Shown piece by piece: positions 1 through 6,131 of a stretch of DNA of 7,292 bases. Each line of letters starts with the position of its first letter. The stretch's first letter is position 1. Source of the stretch: Candidatus Cloacimonas sp. SDB. GTDB taxonomy: Bacteria > Cloacimonadota > Cloacimonadia > Cloacimonadales > TCS61. The position numbers and the translations under genes were made by a program. The notes below the pieces were generated by a model that made no database searches, was not told the origin of the DNA, and was given only the letters and a program-made list of their open reading frames with translations. Location: assembly GCA_001412425.1 (NCBI GenBank), contig LKUH01000208.1:1-7292 (forward strand). The letters run 5' to 3'.

Positions 1-2038
1 TGCTTCCGGAAAGATCCCGGGAGGATTTTTTAAGCGTGAAGCCAGGCCTTCAACCACAGCTACCTTGAATGCCAGACTGATTGATAGAGCGATACGACCT
101 CTATTTCCAGAAGGATTTAGGAACGCAGTTCATGTTGTGATTACGGTTTTATCTTACGACGGAGAGATTAATCCTGCCTATATTGGAATTCTGGGTGCAT
201 CTGCAGCGCTCTCTATTTCTGATATTCCCTTTAACGGTCCTATAGCAGGCGTAGGAGTTGGTTTAATAAACGACGAGTTCGTAATTAATCCAACAGTTGA
301 GCAACTGGAAAGTAGTGCGATTGAGCTGGATGTTGCAGGATCCGAAACATCCATTATAATGATTGAAGCTGGAGCAAAAGAAGTTTCCGAAGAAAAAATC
401 GGAGAAGCGATATATTTTGGTCATGAAACCATAAAAGAGTTAATTAAGCTTCAGAAGAAATTTATTTCAGAAGCTGGAAAAGAAAAAATAGAAGTGGAGC
501 TGGATGTTATCCCTGAAAATATATTGGAGAGGATCAAGCAGGATTACGGGAAACAGATTGAAACAAATTCTAATCTGGTTGGAAAGCTGGAAAGATATGA
601 AGCGTTTGACAGATCAAAAAATGAAATGCTGGAAAAATATCTTCAGGAAGATGGGGAAGAAAAGTTCTCAGAAAATGAGAGATTTTACAAAAATGCCTAT
701 GAGCAATTGATAAAAACATATATTAGAAATGCCATTTTACATAATCAACACAGAGTTGATGGCAGAACATTGGATGAGATCAGAGATATCACCTGTGAAA
801 TTGATGTGTTACCTTATGTTCACGGATCAGCTCTCTTTACCAGAGGTGAAACTCAGGCATTAGTGGCTATCACACTTGGAACAGGGCGCGATGAACAGGT
901 TATTGATGGTTTGGATGAGGAATTCAAAAAAGGTTATTTTCTACATTATAATTTTCCGCCCTTCAGCGTTGGAGAAGCCGGATTTATGAGAGGTCCCGGC
1001 CGAAGAGAATTAGGACATGGTGCTTTAGCCGAAAGAGCTTTATTGCCTGTTATGCCCAAAAAGGAACAATTTCCTTATACAGTCAGAATAGTTTCAGAGA
1101 TCTTAGAATCTAACGGATCTTCTTCCATGGCTTCAGTATGTAGCGGAACATTAGCTTTAATGGCAGCAGGAGTTCCTATTTCCAAACCTGTAGCTGGCAT
1201 AGCTAATGGTCTGATCATGGAAAATGAAAAATTCGTTGTTCTAACTGACATTATGGGTATGGAAGATCATCTTGGGGACATGGATTTCAAGGTAACAGGG
1301 ACTAAAGACGGGATTACTGCGATGCAGATGGATATCAAGATTGAAGGCATAACCAGAGAAATAATGGAAATCGCCTTAAGTAAAGCTAAGGCGGCCAGGT
1401 TTGATATTCTTGATAAGATGATAGATACTATTCCAGAATCCAGATCTGAACTTGCTGAATCAGCTCCCAAAATTGAAATGATGAAAGTTGATCAATCCAA
1501 GATCGGTGCAATTATAGGGCCGGGCGGAAAAATGATCAAATCTATCATTGAAGAAACAGGTGCTGACATTAATATTGATGATGATGGTACTGTCTCAGTT
1601 TCTTCCAACGAAAGTGAAGCGATCAAGAAAGCGATGCAGATTATAAGCGACATAGTCTTCGATCCGGAAATGAATAAAGTTTATGAGGGAAAAGTTTCCA
1701 GAGTAGAGCCTTACGGCGCTTTTGTGAAGATTATGAGTAATACTAAAGAAGGATTGGTACATATATCCGAGCTTCATACTTCCAGAATAAACCGGGTAGA
1801 TGATATGGTGAAACTGGGAGATACAGTTAAAGCCAAGGTCATCGGAATGGACGATGGCAAGATCAAATTATCTATGAAAGGTGTTGAAGGCAATCCTGAA
1901 CCCAAACTTTCTACTGGTGGTTATCAGAGAAGTGATAGTAGGGATCATAGGAGAAGCGACAGTAGAAATTATCAGAGTAAGGACCGACACTCCAGTAGCG
2001 ATAGAAGATCAAATTACCGGAAAGATAATAAAAGATAA
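1..2038 (+). CDS. pnp: Polynucleotide phosphorylase (PNPase), 5' end outside the window
   Basis: Phosphorolytic 3'-to-5' exoribonuclease of cytoplasmic mRNA decay, normally a trimer and often part of a degradosome. The reading frame is open from base 2, and its first residues (ASGKIPGGFFKRE) match an internal motif of the family. About 60-65 N-terminal residues are therefore missing and 678 are visible; the TTG at 65 is an internal Leu codon. Domains in order: rest of the first RNase PH domain (to about 440), helical linker (about 440-740) and catalytic second RNase PH domain (about 750-1400). The latter carries FTRGETQ (836-856), GPGRRELGHGALAERAL, GSSSMAS (1115-1135) and DHLGDMDFK with the metal/catalytic Asp and Lys codons at 1277, 1283 and 1289. 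A KH domain follows with GPGG at 1517-1528, then an S1 domain (about 1676-1885). The end is an unusual Arg/Ser/Asp-rich tail (about 1890-2035). All catalytic motifs are intact, so the enzyme should be active. Identification is very secure. Confidence 0.98.
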   Translation, partial: ASGKIPGGFFKREARPSTTATLNARLIDRAIRPLFPEGFRNAVHVVITVLSYDGEINPAYIGILGASAALSISDIPFNGPIAGVGVGLINDEFVINPTVEQLESSAIELDVAGSETSIIMIEAGAKEVSEEKIGEAIYFGHETIKELIKLQKKFISEAGKEKIEVELDVIPENILERIKQDYGKQIETNSNLVGKLERYEAFDRSKNEMLEKYLQEDGEEKFSENERFYKNAYEQLIKTYIRNAILHNQHRVDGRTLDEIRDITCEIDVLPYVHGSALFTRGETQALVAITLGTGRDEQVIDGLDEEFKKGYFLHYNFPPFSVGEAGFMRGPGRRELGHGALAERALLPVMPKKEQFPYTVRIVSEILESNGSSSMASVCSGTLALMAAGVPISKPVAGIANGLIMENEKFVVLTDIMGMEDHLGDMDFKVTGTKDGITAMQMDIKIEGITREIMEIALSKAKAARFDILDKMIDTIPESRSELAESAPKIEMMKVDQSKIGAIIGPGGKMIKSIIEETGADINIDDDGTVSVSSNESEAIKKAMQIISDIVFDPEMNKVYEGKVSRVEPYGAFVKIMSNTKEGLVHISELHTSRINRVDDMVKLGDTVKAKVIGMDDGKIKLSMKGVEGNPEPKLSTGGYQRSDSRDHRRSDSRNYQSKDRHSSSDRRSNYRKDNKR

Positions 2039-2042
2039 ATTT

Positions 2043-2047
2043 GAGGT
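2043..2047 (+). promoter_or_regulatory. Ribosome binding site of ahcY
   Basis: GAGGT within TTGAGGTAA, five bases before ATG 2053 and inside the 14-base gap after the pnp stop codon. It supports ATG 2053 over the in-frame ATG at 2074, which has no such element at the right distance. The gap leaves no room for a separate promoter, so translation of ahcY from the pnp transcript is likely. Confidence 0.7.
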
Positions 2048-2052
2048 AAAAA

Positions 2053-3429
2053 ATGGACTGCAAGGTTAAAGATATGTCGTTAGCTGAATACGGCAGAAAA
2101 GAGATAAACCTGGCAGAAAATGAAATGCCCGGTTTAATTGCCTTGAGGGAAAAATACTCCAGGCAGCAACCTTTGAAGGGAGCCCGGATAACAGGTAGTC
2201 TTCATATGACCGTTCAGACTGCGGTTTTAATTGAAACACTTGTGAAACTGGGCGCAGAGGTGCGATGGGCCAGCTGTAACATATTTTCTACCCAGGATCA
2301 CGCGGCAGCAGCCATGGCTGAAAGTGGGATTCCAGTATTCGCCTGGAAAGGTGAAACACTGGAAGAATACTGGTGGTGCACTCTGCAAGCTTTATCTTTT
2401 CCTCAGGGGAAAGGTCCCGATCTGATCGTGGATGATGGTGGTGACGCCACACTTTTTATTCATAAAGCTGTGGAGTACTCCCGGAGAAAAAAATCTGACA
2501 TTACCAATAATAAGGATCTTAAGATAATTTATGAACTGATAAAAAATTCGCAACTTAACTGGGCTGAGATAGCTTCCAATTTGAAGGGTGTTTCGGAGGA
2601 AACAACAACTGGTGTTCATCGCTTATACCAAATGCAGGAAAGAAGTGAATTACTGTTTCCGGCTATTAATGTAAATGATTCGGTTACAAAGTCAAAATTT
2701 GATAATCTTTATGGATGCCGGGAATCACTGGCGGATGGGATTAAACGCGGAACAGATATAATGGTAGCGGGGAAGATTGTGGTTATCTGCGGATATGGAG
2801 ATGTGGGCAAAGGTTGTGCTCAGTCCATGAGAGGTTTTGGCGCCAGAGTTATTATTACTGAGATCGATCCAATCTGTGCACTTCAAGCTGCTATGGAAGG
2901 TTATAAGGTCGAAAAATTGGAAAATGTACTTTCAGAGGGCGATATATTTGTAACCGCAACAGGAAATCGTGACGTGATAAGAGTTGAGCACATGCAGAAG
3001 ATGAAGGATAAAGCAATTGTCTGTAATATTGGTCATTTCGATAATGAAATTCAGGTCGATCAGCTTTACGAATATTCAGGAGTTAAGAAAACCAATATCA
3101 AACCTCAAGTTGATCTTATAACTTTTGAAGAAGGTAATTCCATCATCCTTTTGTCGGAAGGAAGATTAGTAAATCTTGGTAATGCAACTGGTCATCCATC
3201 TTTCGTTATGAGCAACTCATTTTCCAATCAGGTTCTGGCGCAGCTAGAATTGTGGCAGAACAGGTATGAAATTGGAGTATACAGGCTGCCAAAAATAATC
3301 GATGAAGAAGTTGCTCGTCTGCATCTGGATAAATTGGGAGTAAAACTGACTGAATTAACAGAAGAACAATCTGAATATATTGGTGTTCCCAAAGAAGGAC
3401 CTTATAAACCTGAATATTATAGATATTGA
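2053..3429 (+). CDS. ahcY: S-adenosylhomocysteine hydrolase (adenosylhomocysteinase)
   Basis: Cytosolic NAD-dependent enzyme that splits S-adenosylhomocysteine into adenosine and homocysteine, relieving product inhibition of methyltransferases and feeding the methionine cycle; usually a tetramer. The 458-residue product is full length. Visible motifs: GSLHMTVQTAVLIETL with His51; NIFSTQDHAAAA; DDGGD (127-131); SEETTTGVH with Glu183; VTKSKFDN, where Lys213, Asp217 and Asn218 correspond to human Lys186, Asp190 and Asn191; the NAD-binding loop GYGDVGKG (247-254); and the C-terminus KPEYYRY, with Lys452 and Tyr456 reaching into the partner subunit's NAD site. Between DDGGD and SEETTTG it is about 30 residues longer than the human enzyme, the long form common in bacteria and plants. 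It follows pnp by 14 bases and precedes the sugar dehydrogenase by about 20, so it is probably the middle gene of an operon. No functional residue appears missing. Confidence 0.98.
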   Translation: MDCKVKDMSLAEYGRKEINLAENEMPGLIALREKYSRQQPLKGARITGSLHMTVQTAVLIETLVKLGAEVRWASCNIFSTQDHAAAAMAESGIPVFAWKGETLEEYWWCTLQALSFPQGKGPDLIVDDGGDATLFIHKAVEYSRRKKSDITNNKDLKIIYELIKNSQLNWAEIASNLKGVSEETTTGVHRLYQMQERSELLFPAINVNDSVTKSKFDNLYGCRESLADGIKRGTDIMVAGKIVVICGYGDVGKGCAQSMRGFGARVIITEIDPICALQAAMEGYKVEKLENVLSEGDIFVTATGNRDVIRVEHMQKMKDKAIVCNIGHFDNEIQVDQLYEYSGVKKTNIKPQVDLITFEEGNSIILLSEGRLVNLGNATGHPSFVMSNSFSNQVLAQLELWQNRYEIGVYRLPKIIDEEVARLHLDKLGVKLTELTEEQSEYIGVPKEGPYKPEYYRY

Positions 3430-3440
3430 TGTTTAATTGT

Positions 3441-3446
3441 GGAGGA
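3441..3446 (+). promoter_or_regulatory. Ribosome binding site that fixes a TTG start
   Basis: GGAGGA is the best ribosome binding sequence in the gap after ahcY. It lies five bases before TTG 3451, counted from GGAGG. An in-frame GTG at 3439 would place this element inside the coding sequence and has no purine-rich element of its own upstream. The sequence therefore favours translation starting at TTG 3451. Confidence 0.75.
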
Positions 3447-3450
3447 ATTT

Positions 3451-4749
3451 TTGAGCTTAAAAGATAAAATAGGAAATAAAACAGCAGTAATTGGAGTCGT
3501 AGGACTGGGATATGTCGGGCTGCCGATGGCGGTTACGGTTGCCAGAAAAGGATTCAAAGTAATAGGTGTTGATGTTAGCGATTATGCTGTAGAACATGTT
3601 AATTCTGGAGATAATTATATCGGAGATGTTGATGGGGCTGAATTAAAGAAGCTGGTTGAAAATAATATGCTGAAGGCCTATAATACTTATGAAAAATTGA
3701 AAGAAGCAGATGTAGTAATGATTGCAGTACCTACACCTTTAGATAAGTATCAACAACCCGATTCTTCTTTTGTTAAGGCTTCAGTTGCTTCTTTATCGGA
3801 AGTTGTTTCAGCAAATACACTGGTAATTCTGGAGAGTACAACTTATCCGGGAACAACAGAAGAAATAGTTGTTCCTGCCTTACAAAAAAATGGATTTGTA
3901 ATTGGTGAAAATATTTATGTCGCATTTTCACCTGAGAGAGTGGATCCCGGGAACGCAAAATATAAAACTTTCAACACTCCCAAAATTGTAGGCGGAGTTA
4001 CTCCTGAATGCAACCAAATATGTGAATTTTTTTACAAAGCTATTCTCGATGCTCCGGTTTATACTGTTTCTTCACCTGCTGTTGCAGAAATGGAGAAGAT
4101 TTATGAAAATACTTTTAGGAATATAAATATTGCCTTAGCCAATGAGATGACCATTCTATGTGAAAAAATGGGACTAAGTGTATGGGAAGTTATTGAAGCC
4201 GCCAAAACAAAACCATACGGCTTCATGGCTTTTTATCCCGGCCCAGGCATAGGCGGGCATTGTATTCCACTTGATCCTTTTTATCTTACCTGGAAAGCCA
4301 GAAGTTATGGTTATCACACCAGATTGATCGAATTGTCGGGAGAGATCAATAATTCCATGCCGGATTTCGTCGTGACAAAACTGATGAAGCTTCTCAATAA
4401 AAAAGGGTTATCCCTTTCCAATTCAAAAATCCTATTACTGGGCGCAGCATATAAAAAGGATATCTCCGATCATAGGGAATCGCCTGTTCAGGACTTGATT
4501 CTGATCCTGGAAGAAAATGGGGCTCAGTTTGATTATAATGATCCTTATATTCCAGAATTCCGTAACGAATTGAATGACAAAAAATATCTTTCTGTTGAGC
4601 TTGATAGAGTTGATGAATACGATGCTATTATAGTTGTTACAGATCATAAATGCTATGATTATAAGAAAATAGCTCAAGAAGCAAATATGATTCTGGATAC
4701 AAGGAATGCTTTTAAAGCTTATAGCAGTGATAATATTGTTAAGTTATAA
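3451..4749 (+). CDS. UDP-sugar 6-dehydrogenase (UDP-GlcNAc/UDP-glucose dehydrogenase family, WbpA/WecC/TviB-like)
   Basis: Cytoplasmic NAD-dependent four-electron oxidation of the C6 hydroxyl of a UDP-hexose or UDP-N-acetylhexosamine to a uronic acid, a precursor for capsule, O-antigen or exopolysaccharide. From TTG 3451 the product has 432 residues, normal for the family; a GTG at 3439 would add four residues but overlaps the ribosome binding site. Motifs: Rossmann loop GLGYVGLP (18-25), PTPLD, ESTTYPGTTEE, FSPERVDPGN, EKIYENTFRNINIALANE (Lys216 and Asn220 at the active-site positions), GPGIGGHCIPLDPFYL with catalytic Cys271 and Asp275, and AYKKDISDHRESP at the C-terminal UDP-sugar domain. 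The DPFYL motif and length resemble the UDP-GlcNAc-type enzymes more than classical UDP-glucose dehydrogenases, but the substrate cannot be settled by reading. It is probably the last gene of the pnp-ahcY transcript. A nucleotide-sugar epimerase lies 432 bases downstream and may act in the same pathway. Confidence 0.93.
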   Translation: MSLKDKIGNKTAVIGVVGLGYVGLPMAVTVARKGFKVIGVDVSDYAVEHVNSGDNYIGDVDGAELKKLVENNMLKAYNTYEKLKEADVVMIAVPTPLDKYQQPDSSFVKASVASLSEVVSANTLVILESTTYPGTTEEIVVPALQKNGFVIGENIYVAFSPERVDPGNAKYKTFNTPKIVGGVTPECNQICEFFYKAILDAPVYTVSSPAVAEMEKIYENTFRNINIALANEMTILCEKMGLSVWEVIEAAKTKPYGFMAFYPGPGIGGHCIPLDPFYLTWKARSYGYHTRLIELSGEINNSMPDFVVTKLMKLLNKKGLSLSNSKILLLGAAYKKDISDHRESPVQDLILILEENGAQFDYNDPYIPEFRNELNDKKYLSVELDRVDEYDAIIVVTDHKCYDYKKIAQEANMILDTRNAFKAYSSDNIVKL

Positions 4750-4840
4750 AAATTATCAGGAATAGCAGATAAAGTCAGATCAAATTGATTTTTTAAATAA
4801 ATTTTATTACTGAGAACGAGTTCTGTCCCTTAATCATTTG

Positions 4841-4871
4841 AAACTAAGATATAAGAAGTTAGATTTTTTTT
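4841..4871 (+). terminator. Weak candidate Rho-independent terminator
   Basis: AAACTAA can pair with TTAG-A-TTT (one bulged A) across an 11-base loop, and the T run continues to 4871 (eight T in a row). It lies about 90 bases after the dehydrogenase stop codon, in the right orientation. The stem has only one G-C pair and the loop is large, so it would be unstable, and A+T-rich sequence makes such patterns by chance. Confidence 0.2.
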
Positions 4872-5064
4872 CATTTCAATATCATAACTTTATCATAAAT
4901 TTTCCAAATATGAATTCCCCAAAAAGAATAGTTGCTTTCTATGAAATAGGTTTACTGCCTTAATGTGCAGAATAATGTAGAAATACAATTGACAGATATA
5001 AAATTTAAGACATTTTTGAAAAAATGATACTGGTAGTGAAACTGAACCAGAATATCTTGTGTGC

Positions 5065-5091
5065 TTGACAATTGTGTTACTTGATTAAAGA
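5065..5091 (+). promoter_or_regulatory. Possible sigma-70-type promoter for the epimerase gene
   Basis: An exact TTGACA (5065-5070) lies about 110 bases before the epimerase start. The best -10 candidate is TAAAGA at 5086-5091 with a 15-base spacer, matching only half of the consensus. Some promoter is expected in this gap, but this one is only suggested by the -35 match. Confidence 0.2.
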
Positions 5092-5108
5092 GATGTCAGT
5101 AGATTTTA

Positions 5109-5139
5109 GAAACAAAAAATTCATAATAGAATTTGTTTC
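5109..5139 (+). repeat. Bulged inverted repeat (hairpin) upstream of the epimerase gene
   Basis: The left arm GAAAC-AAA-AAATTC (5109-5122) pairs with the right arm GAATTT-GTTTC (5129-5139). This gives 11 base pairs, three bulged A residues on the left and a six-base loop ATAATA. It ends 42 bases before ATG 5182, so it would lie in the leader RNA if transcription starts upstream, or could be a protein-binding dyad at the DNA level. No T run follows, so it is not a terminator. Only its existence is seen; any function is inferred. Confidence 0.5.
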
Positions 5140-5181
5140 AGTGAAATTATCTTTTGAATCAATATATTTAGAGGGAAATTT

Positions 5182-6117
5182 ATGAAAATACTTGTTACCG
5201 GTGGTGCTGGTTTTATAGGGTCACACGTAGTTGATGGTTATATTGCTGCCGGTTATAAGGTAATAATTGTAGATAATTTAAGTACGGGGAAAAGGGAAAA
5301 TATCCATCCAGCAGCGAAATTTTATCAAATCGAGATCAGATCAGCCCAGCTTGAAGAAATCTTTCAGCTGGAAAACCCTGATATTGTCAATCACCATGCG
5401 GCGCAGATAAGTGTTCCTTTTTCAGTTAAAAATCCTCAGGAAGATGGTGACATAAATGCTCTCGGTTTTTTGAATGTACTGAACTGCTGCCGGGAAAATA
5501 AAATTAAGAAAGTAATTCTGATATCATCGGGAGGAGCGATATATGGTGAAGCTGATGAATATCCTACTTCCGAAAATTACGCGCCCAGGCCCTTGTCTCC
5601 TTATGCTATCCATAAACTAATTTCTGAGTATTATCTTGCTTTTTATAATCATCAGTATGGTTTAGATTATACTGTATTAAGATATTCTAACGTTTACGGA
5701 ACAAGACAGATACCTCATGGTGAAGCAGGTGTCGTTTCGATATTTATTACTAATCTCAGGGAAGGAATTAAATCAAATCTTTATGCTTTTCCTGATGAAC
5801 CTGACGGAATGGTAAGAGATTATGTTTTTGTTAAAGAAGTTGTGAAAGCAAATATTCTTGCTTTGAATAAGGGAAGTTTAGATTATATTAATATAGGAAC
5901 TGGTTTAGAGACGACAACCGGTCAATTATACAGCATGATATCTGATTTAATGAATGTCAATGAGAAGCCTGTTCGGGCTGAAGCTCGTCCGGGTGATATA
6001 AAAAGAAGTTGTTTAAATATCGAAAAAGCAGAGAAAATTTGGATTGGAAACCTGAAATATCTCTGCAACAAGAGATCAAGGAAACGATCGATTTTTTTAT
6101 TAATTGCAGTTAACTAA
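5182..6117 (+). CDS. NAD-dependent nucleotide-sugar epimerase (UDP-glucose 4-epimerase-like), C-terminus frameshifted
   Basis: Extended short-chain dehydrogenase family enzyme, probably inverting C4 of a UDP-hexose in the cytoplasm for surface polysaccharide synthesis. ATG 5182 has GAGGG at 5171-5175. Motifs: TGGAGFIGSH (6-15; NAD-binding Gly7, Gly10, Gly13), VDNLSTG, HHAAQISV (71-78), SSGGAIYGE (115-123), catalytic YAIHK with Tyr141 and Lys145, LRYSNVYG, RDYVFVKE and the substrate-side RPGDIKRSCLNI. After Lys285/Ile286 the frame yields WIGNLKYLCNKRSRKR..., unlike the family. One frame over, the same DNA encodes the expected ending (LDWKPEISL...TIDFFINCS) with a stop at 6111-6113. One base therefore appears lost around 6034-6041, by mutation or sequence error. 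The frameshifted 311-residue length nearly equals the repaired 310. The cofactor and catalytic sites precede the shift, but the lost C-terminal helix could harm folding. The exact substrate is unknown; GalE and UDP-GlcNAc 4-epimerases share these motifs. Confidence 0.9.
   Translation: MKILVTGGAGFIGSHVVDGYIAAGYKVIIVDNLSTGKRENIHPAAKFYQIEIRSAQLEEIFQLENPDIVNHHAAQISVPFSVKNPQEDGDINALGFLNVLNCCRENKIKKVILISSGGAIYGEADEYPTSENYAPRPLSPYAIHKLISEYYLAFYNHQYGLDYTVLRYSNVYGTRQIPHGEAGVVSIFITNLREGIKSNLYAFPDEPDGMVRDYVFVKEVVKANILALNKGSLDYINIGTGLETTTGQLYSMISDLMNVNEKPVRAEARPGDIKRSCLNIEKAEKIWIGNLKYLCNKRSRKRSIFLLIAVN
6039..6113 (+). other. Out-of-frame true C-terminus of the epimerase
   Basis: Read from TTG 6039, this stretch encodes LDWKPEISL, then QQEIKETIDFFINCS, then TAA. 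A WKPEISLEEGI-like sequence followed by an amphipathic helix is how this epimerase family usually ends after RPGDIKRSCL. The frame joins the main one if a single base is added in the AAAATTT run at 6034-6040, for example a fourth T. The run is not in the phase of a canonical X-XXY-YYZ slippery heptamer, so programmed -1 frameshifting is not supported. Confidence 0.85.
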
Positions 6118-6131
6118 ATCAAGGAGTTTTT

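Larger units (their letters stand above)
4750..5181. other. 432-base intergenic region without a credible gene
   Basis: The gap is visibly richer in A+T than the flanking genes and has stops in all frames. The longest start-to-stop stretches are trivial, for example 17 codons from ATG 4910 with no ribosome binding site. It holds a weak terminator-like structure (4841-4871), a short dyad AGAAC-GA-GTTCT (4813-4824), two exact TTGACA hexamers (4989-4994 and 5065-5070) lacking good -10 partners, a TTTTCA-N17-TATCAT pair (4868-4896), and a bulged 11-bp hairpin (5109-5139). It most likely contains the end of the upstream transcript and the promoter and leader of the epimerase-hflKC genes. A small RNA cannot be excluded. 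No tRNA or recognisable riboswitch was seen. Confidence 0.75.

Noticed and set aside
65..67. TTG as the start of the PNPase gene
   Set aside because: The frame is open to the left edge and encodes the conserved IPGGFFKRE segment before it, so the TTG is an internal Leu codon and the true start is outside the window.
4779..4794. ATCAA-A-TTGAT followed by six T as a terminator for the dehydrogenase gene
   Set aside because: The arms are separated by one base, leaving only about three pairs after a minimal loop, so it cannot form a useful terminator hairpin.
4910..4963. 17-codon open frame in the intergenic gap
   Set aside because: It has no ribosome binding site and no recognisable sequence, and frames of this size are expected by chance.
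5068..5075. Perfect 8-base palindrome ACAATTGT as an operator
   Set aside because: It does not extend beyond eight bases and is expected by chance in sequence this rich in A and T.
6034..6040. AAAATTT as a programmed -1 frameshift site
   Set aside because: The gene's frame reads AAA-ATT-T, not the A-AAA-TTT phase needed for a slippery heptamer, and no benefit of making both tails is evident. A simple indel or sequence error is more likely.
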